11,105 bases of DNA from Ectothiorhodospiraceae bacterium (GTDB lineage Bacteria; Pseudomonadota; Gammaproteobacteria; Thiohalomonadales; Thiohalomonadaceae). The stretch covers positions 1 through 11,105 of the forward strand of contig SLDE01000109.1 of the NCBI GenBank assembly GCA_007125455.1, in the 5' to 3' direction. The notes beneath the pieces were generated by a model. The model had not been told where the DNA came from. It made no database searches and was given only the letters and a program-made list of their open reading frames with translations. The position numbers and the translations under genes are program-made. Shown here one piece after another: positions 1 to 6,752 of the stretch. How positions within the stretch are numbered: the stretch's first letter is position 1; each line of letters starts with the position of its first letter.

Positions 1-249
1 GGGAATCTGAGCCTGTCCCAATGGCAGGCGCAGCGCCGCGACCGGTTGGCCCGTCCGAACCGTATCGAGGTGGCGCTGGACGAGATGGCGATCGAATTGC
101 TGGAGGAAGGGCGCGCCCGGGTGCGTGTTAATCAGGCCTATGATGCGGATCACTATAGCGATCTGACCCGCAAGGAATTCCACCTGCAACAGGAGGCGGG
201 CGCGTGGCGGATTGTGACTGAACGAACCCTGGAGGTACTGGCACAGTGA
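1..249 (+). CDS. 3' end of a gene with an NTF2-like (Csd6_C-type) C-terminal domain; partial
   Basis: The frame is open from base 1 to a TGA at 247-249, so these 82 codons are the tail of a protein that begins outside the window. A TTG at 46 is available as a start but nothing supports it, because the frame and the domain similarity continue upstream of it. The peptide looks like an alpha/beta NTF2/SnoaL-like domain: a W-x-A-x-x-R helix end, a hydrophobic strand, then NQ-x-YD-x-D-x-Y, a K-x-x-x-L strand and a closing E-x-G-x-WRIV-x-E strand. The same series of anchors appears in the last 80 residues of the next gene, so the two are probably paralogous in this domain. In Csd6/Pgp2-type L,D-peptidases this domain follows a YkuD catalytic domain, so the missing part may be another such enzyme. 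That is inference; it could equally be a stand-alone NTF2-like exported protein. It overlaps the next start by 4 nt (GTGA), which suggests translational coupling. Confidence 0.75.
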   Translation, partial: GNLSLSQWQAQRRDRLARPNRIEVALDEMAIELLEEGRARVRVNQAYDADHYSDLTRKEFHLQQEAGAWRIVTERTLEVLAQ

Positions 250-1586
250 GTCGGCGACTGTTACTAGCCACTGTCCTGCTGGCCCCGGTGGCGATCTATG
301 CGGTCACCCAAACCGGCGAAGTGCCCAGCGCGGCCTCGCTCAAGCCCGCCGATCTGTTTGAGGAGATGGGCAAGCTGGGGTTGGAGCGTGAACCACAGGG
401 CGAACAACTCTATCTGCAGGCGCTGGAGCGGCTGGATCAGCGTCTGCAACTGCATCCGCTGGATCACGAGGCCAGTCTACTCAAGGGCCTGATCCAGTTC
501 CGCGCCGGGATGCTGGACGAGGCGTTGGAGGAGCTGACCGGCTTAACCGAGCGTGAGCCGAAGTTCCACCTTGCCCATCTGGTGCTGGGGGATCTGCGCC
601 TGGCCAGCACCAAGGTGATCAGCGATATCGGCAAGGCCCCTTTGCTCCTCGACGATCCCGACAGCGCCCGCGAACTGGCACGTCTGCGAGAAGAGGCCGA
701 GGTGCGCCTGCGCGCCTATCTCGACGGCCTGCCGCAGGGGCGTGTGCCGCGTGCGCTACTGAATATGGCACCCAGCGTACATACCGCCATCGTGGTGGAT
801 AAGCATACCCACCGGCTCTACGTCTACGAACGCGGTGAAGATGGTACCCCACAACTGGTGCGCGATCTTTACGTCAGTACCGGGCGGGCCAATGGCAACA
901 AATACGTGGAGGGAGATCTGCGCACCCCGGAGGGGGTGTATTTCATCACCCGCCACATCCCCGGCGCGCAGCTGCCCGACCTCTACGGCTATGGTGCCTG
1001 GCCGATGAACTATCCCAACGAGTGGGATCGCCATCAGGGCAAGACCGGCCACGGGATCTGGCTGCATGGCACCGAGCACATGTATTACAGCCGCCCACCG
1101 CTGGACAGTGAAGGCTGCGTGGTGCTGCCCAACCTGGATCTGCAGGCCATCGAACACCACCTGCACCCTGGCAGCACCCCGATCATCGTCAGTGAGCGGG
1201 TGGCCTGGCTGGAGGATGACCAGTGGCTGAAAAAACGCGACTCCCTGGTACGCGCTATCGAGCAGTGGCGTCGCGACTGGGCGAGCAATGACGTGGAGCG
1301 CTACCTCGCGCACTACGCCGAGGGTTTCTGGACCCGCGAGCACGATCTGCACTCATGGAAGGCCTACAAACGCGGCATCGCTAGCCGCAAGGAGTGGCAA
1401 CAGGTGGAGCTCTCCGAGCTTTCCTTGTTCGCCTACCCCAGCGAAGCCAGCCAGGGCAAGACCATGGTGGTGGCCAACTTCCGTCAGGACTACGACTCCA
1501 ACAACTTCCGCAGTTCCATGCGCAAGCGCCTCTATCTGGTGGAGGAAGACGGCCAGTGGCGGATTGTGTACGAAGGGGCGCAGTGA
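246..1586 (+). CDS. Exported L,D-transpeptidase/L,D-carboxypeptidase (YkuD) of Csd6/Pgp2-like architecture
   Basis: 446 residues. It starts at GTG (246), which overlaps the previous stop; GGAGGT at 231-236 lies 9 nt upstream. Residues 4-20 are a hydrophobic signal peptide or anchor with a possible cleavage near IYA. Residues about 52-120 are TPR-like helices (LYLQALERLDQRL, then a repeat with L-x-x-G-L-x-x-F). Residues about 178-316 are a YkuD domain starting TAIVVDKHTHRLYVY; its active-site segment has His274 (WLHGT), Ser288 and Cys291 in S-E-G-C, where SHGC is the commoner form. Residues about 329-446 are an NTF2-like domain ending DGQWRIVYEG. YkuD enzymes use the Cys to attack meso-DAP-D-Ala in peptidoglycan tetrapeptides, giving 3-3 crosslinks, a link to a protein, or simple D-Ala removal. 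The YkuD plus NTF2 order matches Csd6/Pgp2, which act as L,D-carboxypeptidases and set cell shape. Which activity applies here cannot be read from sequence alone. It converges on lipA. Confidence 0.88.
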   Translation: MSRRLLLATVLLAPVAIYAVTQTGEVPSAASLKPADLFEEMGKLGLEREPQGEQLYLQALERLDQRLQLHPLDHEASLLKGLIQFRAGMLDEALEELTGLTEREPKFHLAHLVLGDLRLASTKVISDIGKAPLLLDDPDSARELARLREEAEVRLRAYLDGLPQGRVPRALLNMAPSVHTAIVVDKHTHRLYVYERGEDGTPQLVRDLYVSTGRANGNKYVEGDLRTPEGVYFITRHIPGAQLPDLYGYGAWPMNYPNEWDRHQGKTGHGIWLHGTEHMYYSRPPLDSEGCVVLPNLDLQAIEHHLHPGSTPIIVSERVAWLEDDQWLKKRDSLVRAIEQWRRDWASNDVERYLAHYAEGFWTREHDLHSWKAYKRGIASRKEWQQVELSELSLFAYPSEASQGKTMVVANFRQDYDSNNFRSSMRKRLYLVEEDGQWRIVYEGAQ

Positions 1587-1656
1587 TTTAGGGACGAGGT
1601 ACGAGCGGCTGCGCCGCGATAAGGCCGTGGCAAGTGGAAAGCCGTAGTCCCAATCC
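1587..1656. other. Convergent intergenic junction with imperfect inverted-repeat structure
   Basis: These 70 nt lie between the stop of the L,D-transpeptidase gene and the stop of lipA. They hold GGGAC at 1591-1595 pairing with GTCCC at 1647-1651, and an inner GCGGC-TGC-GCCGC hairpin at 1605-1617. Just before the inner hairpin are two related units, GGGACGAG and GTACGAG. No T-run follows on either strand, so it does not look like a standard intrinsic terminator. It could be a degenerate copy of a dispersed intergenic repeat, or a weak bidirectional termination structure. Confidence 0.4.
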
Positions 1657-2598
1657 CTACTGCCTCTCCGCATGGTACGACGATCGCACCATCGGTCCGC
1701 TGGCGACACGCCTAAAACCCATCTCCCGCGCGATCTGCGCAAAGCTATCGAATTGTTCCGGCGTGACATAGCGGCGCACCGCCAGGTGGTGGCCGGAGGG
1801 GGCGAGGTATTGGCCCAGGGTCAGGTGGCTACAGCCGTGGGCGCGCAGGTCTTCCATTACCGCGATGACCTCTTCATCCTCCTCTCCCAGGCCCAGCATG
1901 AGCCCCGACTTGGTGGGCACCGAGGGGCAGTGCGCGGCGAAGTCGGCCAACAGTTGTAGCGAGCCCTGGTAGCTGGCACCGGGGCGGGCGGCGCGGTAGA
2001 GGCGTGGTACGGTCTCGAGGTTGTGGTTGAACACATCGGGGGGCTGCTGGGTGAGGATCGCCAATGCCTGTGCCTCGCGGCCTCGAAAGTCAGGGGTAAG
2101 GATCTCGATCCCGGTGGCGGGGCTTTGCTGACGCACTGCGGCGATACAGGCGGCGAAGTGTGCCGCACCGCCATCGCGCAGGTCGTCGCGATCCACTGAG
2201 GTGATCACGGCATAACGCAGACCCAAGTCCTGGATAGTCTCTGCCAAGTGCTGTGGCTCGGCAGGATCGAGGGGGTCGGGGCGACCATGGGCCACGTCGC
2301 AAAAGGGGCAGCGACGGGTGCAGATCCCACCCATGATCATGAAGGTGGCGGTGCCCTGGGCGAAACATTCGCCCAGATTGGGGCAGGCGGCCTCTTCACA
2401 GACGCTGTGCAGCCCCTGCTCGCGCAGGATCGCCTTGACCCGCTGCACCTCCGGGTGGTTGGGCGAGCGGGCGCGGATCCAGGCGGGTTTGCGCAGCCGG
2501 GGGGTCTGGCTATCCACCTTGACCGGGATGCGTGCCACTTTGCTGGCCCCTTTGCCGGGGTGGGGGGTGAGAATGGGTGGATCGCTGCTATCGTTCAT
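1657..2598 (-). CDS. lipA: Lipoyl synthase LipA
   Basis: 313 residues, close to the E. coli length of 321. This radical-SAM enzyme inserts two sulfur atoms into octanoyl groups already bound to E2/GcvH lipoyl domains, in the cytoplasm. Both iron-sulfur clusters are intact. The auxiliary, sacrificed cluster is bound by Cys67, Cys72 and Cys78 (C-EEAA-C-PNLGE-C). The radical-SAM cluster is bound by Cys93, Cys97 and Cys100 (CTRRCPFC). The serine that ligates the auxiliary cluster sits in the C-terminal RSSYHA (306/307). SVDRDDLRDGG and TKSGLMLGLGE are family signatures. The ATG at 2598 gives an N-terminus of normal length ahead of the KPAWIRA segment. The Shine-Dalgarno is poor, and a GTG at residue 21 is a less likely alternative. 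It lies 31 nt after lipB and ends in the convergent junction. It is probably cotranscribed with lipB, which supplies its substrate. Confidence 0.98.
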   Translation of the reverse strand: MNDSSDPPILTPHPGKGASKVARIPVKVDSQTPRLRKPAWIRARSPNHPEVQRVKAILREQGLHSVCEEAACPNLGECFAQGTATFMIMGGICTRRCPFCDVAHGRPDPLDPAEPQHLAETIQDLGLRYAVITSVDRDDLRDGGAAHFAACIAAVRQQSPATGIEILTPDFRGREAQALAILTQQPPDVFNHNLETVPRLYRAARPGASYQGSLQLLADFAAHCPSVPTKSGLMLGLGEEDEEVIAVMEDLRAHGCSHLTLGQYLAPSGHHLAVRRYVTPEQFDSFAQIAREMGFRRVASGPMVRSSYHAERQ

Positions 2599-2629
2599 GG
2601 CCTTGCGCTCTGGCGCGGGTGGTGGCGGG

Positions 2630-3277
2630 TTATACCCACTCTGGGGGCGTAGCGTTCGGGTTGCAAGTCAGGCCCAAGCCTTCGGCAAGCTGTAGGCTAA
2701 GCCGTTGGCCGAGCTGTTCCAGGCTGTCATCAACGCCAAGATTGCGCAGTTGGGTGACCGCCATGCCCTGATAGCCACAGGGATTGATGCGCGCAAAGGG
2801 GCTCAGATCCATGTCCACATTCAGGGCCAGCCCGTGGTAGCTACAGGCACGGCGGACGCGCAGGCCCAGTGAGGCGATCTTGGCACCGTCAACGTAAACA
2901 CCGGGGGCATCCTGGCGGGCACGGGCGTTGATACCGTGCGCAGCCAGCAGGTCGATCACCGCTTGTTCCATCAGCGTGACCAGCTGGCGCACCCCCAGGC
3001 CGTGACGGCGCAGGTCCAGCAACAGATAGGCGATGAGCTGACCGGGGCCGTGGTAGGTGATCTGCCCGCCGCGATCGACCGGGATCACCGGGATCGCGCC
3101 AGGGTCGAGCAGATGTTGTGGTTTGCCGTTGAGCCCTTGAGTGAACACCGGGGGGTGTTCCACCAGCCACAGCTCATCGGTGCTGGAGGGGCTGCGCTCG
3201 GCGGTATGGCGCTGCATTGCCTGCCACACGGGCTGATAGGGCTGTAGCCCGAGTTGGCGCACGATCAGGTCGGACAC
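2630..3277 (-). CDS. lipB: Octanoyl-[acyl carrier protein]:protein N-octanoyltransferase LipB
   Basis: 215 residues, about the family length (E. coli LipB is 213). LipB moves octanoyl from ACP to the lipoyl-domain lysine of 2-oxoacid dehydrogenase E2 subunits and GcvH, the step before LipA. The Cys/Lys catalytic pair is present: Lys133 in DGAKIASLGLRVR and Cys167 in INPCGYQGM. The substrate-pocket signatures RGGQITYHGPGQL (residues 69-81, His76) and LVEHPPVFTQG are intact. Translation starts at GTG (3277), 4 nt after the ybeD stop. There is no strong Shine-Dalgarno, so expression probably depends on coupling to ybeD. The dacA-ybeD-lipB order is the same as in E. coli. Confidence 0.98.
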   Translation of the reverse strand: MSDLIVRQLGLQPYQPVWQAMQRHTAERSPSSTDELWLVEHPPVFTQGLNGKPQHLLDPGAIPVIPVDRGGQITYHGPGQLIAYLLLDLRRHGLGVRQLVTLMEQAVIDLLAAHGINARARQDAPGVYVDGAKIASLGLRVRRACSYHGLALNVDMDLSPFARINPCGYQGMAVTQLRNLGVDDSLEQLGQRLSLQLAEGLGLTCNPNATPPEWV

Positions 3278-3281
3278 TGTC

Positions 3282-3566
3282 TTAGAGCGCCATCAGTACC
3301 TGTTCGCAGGCGGTCAGTTCCAGGTAGATGTTGTCGAGCTGCTGGCGGCTGGTTGCCTCTATGGTGACGGTCACCGAGACAAAGTTGCCCGCCTTGCTGG
3401 GGCGGGTGTTGATCGCCGCATCCTGTAGCTCCGGGGCGTGTTTGCGCACGATAGTGACCACCAGCTCTGCGAACTGACCGTCGTCTCGCCCCATCGCCTT
3501 GATCGGGAACTGGCAGGGGAACTCCAGCAGGCTGTCCTGTTCGGCTTGTGTCATGGTGTTACTCAT
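3282..3566 (-). CDS. ybeD: YbeD-like protein (DUF493)
   Basis: 94 residues, slightly longer than E. coli YbeD (87). It is recognised by LLEFPCQFPIKAMG near the N-terminus, VRKHAPEL in the middle and SVTVTIEATSRQQLDNIYLEL toward the end. Members have a small ACT-like alpha/beta fold. Their molecular role is not established; conserved position between dacA and lipB suggests a regulatory or lipoate-linked function, but that is guilt by association. I chose the ATG at 3566 because it lies 2 nt after the dacA stop, the pattern seen along this operon. An ATG four codons further on (3554) is also possible. The frame stays open up to 3611 inside dacA, but that extension has no family similarity. Confidence 0.93.
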   Translation of the reverse strand: MSNTMTQAEQDSLLEFPCQFPIKAMGRDDGQFAELVVTIVRKHAPELQDAAINTRPSKAGNFVSVTVTIEATSRQQLDNIYLELTACEQVLMAL

Positions 3567-3568
3567 CG

Positions 3569-4711
3569 CTATTGGAACATCAGCATAATGTGGTCTTTCA
3601 ACTGTTGCCACAAGCCACCCTTCTCAATCGCCTCCAGTGCGATCAACGGACGCTCGGCAAGCAGCTTATCCCCCAGGCGTACCTCAACATTGCCCATGAT
3701 CTGGAACTGTGCCACTGGCGCGCTGATGGTCTTGTCTACCCGGATCGAAGCCTGCAGGTCATCGTACTGGCCACGGGGAACCGTGATATAAAGTTCCTCT
3801 TCCAGCCCCAGTGCGACCTGCTCGCTTTCCCCCTTCCAGATCCGCAGTTCTGACAGGGGTTCCAGAGCACCGTAGAGACGGTGGGTCTCGAAGAAGCGGA
3901 AGCCGTAGTTGAGTAGCTTCTCGCTCTCCTGGGCGCGGGCGCGCTCGCTATTGGTGCCCATGATCACCGAGATCAGGCGTGTCTCGTTACGCAGCGCAGA
4001 GGCCACCAGGCAGTAGCCTGCGGCTCTGGTGTGACCGGTCTTGAGTCCATCAACACTGTCATCGCGAAACAGCAGCAGGTTGCGATTGGACTGGCGGATC
4101 TCGTTATAGGTGTAGCTGCGCTCCGAATACCAGCGGTAGTACTCGGGAAACTCGTTGATCATCGCCCGTGCCAGCAGGGCCATGTCCCGCGGGGTGGTGT
4201 ATAGCTCAGGATCGGGCAGGCCAGTGCTGTTGGCAAAATGGGTGTCGTGCATTCCCAGCCGCTGGGCGTGGGCGTTCATCAGCATCACGAAGGCATCTTC
4301 GCCGCCCGCAACGTGCTCGGCCAGTGCCACACTGGCATCGTTGCCGGAGGCGATGATCATGCCCTTGAGCAGTTCCTTGACGCTGACCCGTGCTCCCGCC
4401 TCGATGAACATGCGCGAGCCGATCATGCGCCAGGCCTTCTCGCTGACCCGCACCTGATCCTCCAGACTGATATGCCCGGCGCGCAATTCGGTAAACACGC
4501 TGTAGGCGGTCATCAGCTTGGTCAGGCTGGCCGGTTCCAGGCGGTCATCAGCGTTGGATTCGGCGATTACCTGACCACTGTCGTGATCAACCAGGATGTA
4601 GCCGCTGGCCGCCAGGGTCGGGGGAGAGGGGATCAGGGATGGCGCGGCAAGCAGTAGGCTGGAATAGCACCATAGCAGTACCGGCAGAATGAAAAAACTT
4701 GTCCGTTTCAT
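3569..4711 (-). CDS. dacA: D-alanyl-D-alanine carboxypeptidase, PBP5/6 family (DacA/DacC)
   Basis: 380 residues, of usual length for the family. A signal peptide (hydrophobic 6-22, cleavage probably after LLAA or nearby) sends it to the periplasm, where it removes the terminal D-Ala from pentapeptide stems and so limits D,D-crosslinking. All three serine-penicilloyl motifs are present: Ser62-LT-Lys65, Ser122-Gly-Asn124 and Lys224-Thr-Gly226. The penicillin-binding domain covers about 32-265 and the beta-rich PBP5 C-terminal domain about 280-360. The last 15 residues (GGLWQQLKDHIMLMF) form an amphipathic helix like the one that holds PBP5 to the outer face of the inner membrane. Start: ATG at 4711 with AGG about 8 nt upstream. 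It heads the dacA-ybeD-lipB-lipA group after a 114-nt gap. Many relatives carry a D-amino-acid aminotransferase gene (dat) between dacA and ybeD; none is present here. Confidence 0.97.
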   Translation of the reverse strand: MKRTSFFILPVLLWCYSSLLLAAPSLIPSPPTLAASGYILVDHDSGQVIAESNADDRLEPASLTKLMTAYSVFTELRAGHISLEDQVRVSEKAWRMIGSRMFIEAGARVSVKELLKGMIIASGNDASVALAEHVAGGEDAFVMLMNAHAQRLGMHDTHFANSTGLPDPELYTTPRDMALLARAMINEFPEYYRWYSERSYTYNEIRQSNRNLLLFRDDSVDGLKTGHTRAAGYCLVASALRNETRLISVIMGTNSERARAQESEKLLNYGFRFFETHRLYGALEPLSELRIWKGESEQVALGLEEELYITVPRGQYDDLQASIRVDKTISAPVAQFQIMGNVEVRLGDKLLAERPLIALEAIEKGGLWQQLKDHIMLMFQ

Positions 4712-4825
4712 GATGGCCTAGGGTATCCGTGTGTTGGTGGAACGCGATAGGTGGGTATATTAGCGTTTTAGGACAATTAAAAGTAGCCGGGGTTCGCGTT
4801 TGTGTGCGGTGTGGTCCTGTTGTGG
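4712..4825 (-). promoter_or_regulatory. rlpA-dacA intergenic region with possible dacA promoter
   Basis: This is the only gap over 31 nt among the ten minus-strand genes. It contains an AT-rich patch (4756-4784) in otherwise GC-rich DNA. Read on the minus strand, TAATAT at 4762-4757 could act as a -10 element about 45 nt before the dacA ATG. No good -35 hexamer lies at 16-18 nt, so a sigma70 assignment is weak. I see no terminator after rlpA. The region may let dacA-ybeD-lipB-lipA be expressed separately from the mre/rod genes. Confidence 0.35.
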
Positions 4826-5737
4826 CTAGTCCAGCACAATGGAGGGGACGCCAATACCCAGGCGGTTGATCTCCAAGGCCACCCGGTCGGCCTCCTCGCT
4901 GGAGCGCAGCGGTCCGACACGTACCCGAAAGACCTGTTGCCGATCAATGGCGTACTGCTGGACCTGTACCCGATCGATATTATTCATCGTTAGCCTGGCG
5001 CGCAGCCTCTCGGCATTCTGTTGGCTGATGAAGGAGCCCATCTGCAGATAGAGTGCCGGGCCGCTGGGCACCGGCGGGGGGCTTGCCTGTGCTGGCGTCG
5101 AAAGGGGGGTGTCGGTTCCGCCACTGTCAGGGGCCGGGGGCGAGAGCTGTGCCACCTGTGTCTGTGGCAGGGGGTCTGCGGCCTCGATGATCCGCACCTC
5201 GACCTTGGCGATGCCATCATCGACAAAGCCCAGACGGCTGGCGGCCGCATAGGAGAGGTCGATGATGCGGTTGTCGTGGAAGGGGCCACGATCATTGACC
5301 CGTACCACCACCTGGCGACCATTGCGCAGGTTGGTCACCTGGACATAGGCGGGGATGCGCAGCGTTTTATGGGCGGCGGTCATCGCGTACATATCGTAGA
5401 TCTCGCCGTTGGAGGTGGTGCGCCCGTGAAACTTCTTGCCATACCAGGAGGCGTAGCCGCGCTCCACATAGCCACTGTTGTTATCCAGTAGGCTATAGCG
5501 TTGACCCATGACCACGTAGGTGGGTGGGTTGCCGGCGCGGGTTTGCTCCTCATGGCGGGGCACCGCGTCGGGCAGGTGGGAGAAGTCCTTGGCCTGGCGC
5601 GGGCCGTGATCACGCCCCGGACTGGGGGTGGCGCCGCCGCTACTGCCTGCAGGGCTGGTTGGCAGCGAGCCACAGCCCTGAAGCACCAGTAGGGTGCCCA
5701 GGCTTAGCAGGATGGCCGTTGCGCGCAGCAGCCCCAT
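4826..5737 (-). CDS. rlpA: RlpA, septal/rod lytic transglycosylase lipoprotein with SPOR domain
   Basis: 303 residues. Residues 6-21 form a lipoprotein signal ending in the lipobox L-Q-G-Cys22, so the mature protein is lipidated. Residue 23 is Gly rather than the Asp retention signal, which predicts outer-membrane sorting. A low-complexity linker follows. The RlpA double-psi beta-barrel covers about 94-187 (GYASWYGKKFHG, NDRGPFHDNRIIDLS). Glu112, Asp115 and His123 have the spacing of the catalytic residues reported for Pseudomonas RlpA (Glu120, Asp123, His131), which cuts glycan strands lacking stem peptides. A Pro/Ser-rich linker (188-227) leads to a C-terminal SPOR domain (about 228-303, LYLQMGSF...VFRVRVGP), the module that binds such denuded septal glycans. 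Start ATG 5737 is 2 nt after the mltB stop, with GGGGA upstream. It is the last gene of the mreC-rlpA run. Confidence 0.97.
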   Translation of the reverse strand: MGLLRATAILLSLGTLLVLQGCGSLPTSPAGSSGGATPSPGRDHGPRQAKDFSHLPDAVPRHEEQTRAGNPPTYVVMGQRYSLLDNNSGYVERGYASWYGKKFHGRTTSNGEIYDMYAMTAAHKTLRIPAYVQVTNLRNGRQVVVRVNDRGPFHDNRIIDLSYAAASRLGFVDDGIAKVEVRIIEAADPLPQTQVAQLSPPAPDSGGTDTPLSTPAQASPPPVPSGPALYLQMGSFISQQNAERLRARLTMNNIDRVQVQQYAIDRQQVFRVRVGPLRSSEEADRVALEINRLGIGVPSIVLD

Positions 5738-5739
5738 GC

Positions 5740-6750
5740 TCAGTCCCCGCTGGTGGCGCGGCGCTGCGCGGTGGCGTGGCCGGTGCGGATCGCCTCACTG
5801 AGCTGATGCACCGCCATGGCGTAGAGCTGGCTGCGGTTGTAGCGGGTGATCACGTAGAAGTTCTGCATTGCCACCCAGTACTCTTTCTCTTCTGGGCTGC
5901 GATCCAGTGCGATCAGGGCCACCTTGGCGTCCGCAGGCAAGTCCCCCGACACACGCACGCCGTGCCGGGCCAGCTCTTGCTGCTCGATCGTCGGGCGAAT
6001 GCCTTTGTCCAGCAGGGCCTGGGGCACCGTATCGCCGATGGTAGCGCGCGCTACCACCGGCTGGCCGGGCTGCCAGCGGTGTTCGGCGAAGTAGTTGGCC
6101 ACGCTGCCGATGATGTCGGCGTGGTTGTCCCACAGGTCGCGTCGGCCATCGCCGTCGAAGTCGACGGCGTAGGCACGGAAGCTGCCGGGGATGAATTGCG
6201 GCATCCCCATCGCCCCGGCATAGGAGCCGAAGAACTCCAGTGGATCACGTTGCTCTTCGCGGGCCATCAGCAAGAAGTGCTCCAGCTGCCCCCGGAAGAA
6301 ATCGGCCCGTGGCGGATAGTTAAAGCCCAGGGTCGACAGCGCGTCCACCACCCGGTGACGCCCTTTGTGGCGACCGTAGAAGGTCTCTACGCCGATGATG
6401 GCGGTGATCACATGGGGAGGCACGCCGTATTCCTGTTTGGCACGCTCCAGCAGTTGCGCGTGCTCCTGCCAGAACGCTACCCCGCCTCGGATGCGTTGTT
6501 CGGTGAGGAAGATCGGGCGATAGTCGTGCCAGGGGCGGCGTTCGGCCGGCCGGGTCATCAGATCGATGATCTCCTGCTTGTGCTCGGCCTCGTCAAACAG
6601 TTGTTCCAGCGCTGGGCGCTCGAACTGATGTTCGCTCACCATCTTGTCGATAAAGGCATCCAGACCCTCAAAGGGCTGGGCGTGCAGCGGGGCGAGCATC
6701 AGCAAGCCGAGCAGGGCAGAGAGGATAGGCAGGGTCAGGCGATGCGTCAT
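5740..6750 (-). CDS. mltB: Lytic murein transglycosylase B (MltB/SltB family)
   Basis: 336 residues. It cleaves the MurNAc-GlcNAc bond of peptidoglycan to leave a 1,6-anhydro end. The GH103 lysozyme-like fold is recognised by ITAIIGVETFYGR with catalytic Glu122, FGSYAGAMGMPQFIPGSF at 174-191, and VDFDGDGRRDLWDN at 196-209, which matches the EF-hand-like calcium loop of MltB. The N-terminus (residues 4-24, ending LHA-Q) looks like a type I signal peptide. Unlike E. coli MltB it has no lipobox cysteine, so the mature form is probably soluble in the periplasm, like the SltB1-type members. Start ATG 6750 is 2 nt after the rodA stop. Its place between rodA and rlpA puts a space-making hydrolase beside the lateral-wall synthase. 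Confidence 0.96.
   Translation of the reverse strand: MTHRLTLPILSALLGLLMLAPLHAQPFEGLDAFIDKMVSEHQFERPALEQLFDEAEHKQEIIDLMTRPAERRPWHDYRPIFLTEQRIRGGVAFWQEHAQLLERAKQEYGVPPHVITAIIGVETFYGRHKGRHRVVDALSTLGFNYPPRADFFRGQLEHFLLMAREEQRDPLEFFGSYAGAMGMPQFIPGSFRAYAVDFDGDGRRDLWDNHADIIGSVANYFAEHRWQPGQPVVARATIGDTVPQALLDKGIRPTIEQQELARHGVRVSGDLPADAKVALIALDRSPEEKEYWVAMQNFYVITRYNRSQLYAMAVHQLSEAIRTGHATAQRRATSGD
6039..6056. repeat. 18-bp perfect palindrome inside mltB
   Basis: TGGTAGCGCGCGCTACCA reads the same on both strands. It encodes part of V-V-A-R-A in MltB, in the stretch between the EF-hand-like loop and the C-terminal part. With no loop it would form duplex or cruciform DNA rather than a normal RNA hairpin. 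It may be chance in GC-rich coding DNA. Confidence 0.6.
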
Positions 6751-6752
6751 GG

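Noticed and set aside
756..1352. Minus-strand frame opposite the L,D-transpeptidase gene
   Set aside because: The plus-strand protein has intact catalytic motifs and a domain at each end; the antisense product shows nothing recognisable.
1605..1617. GCGGC-TGC-GCCGC hairpin as a rho-independent terminator
   Set aside because: The stem is only 5 bp and no T-run follows on either strand.
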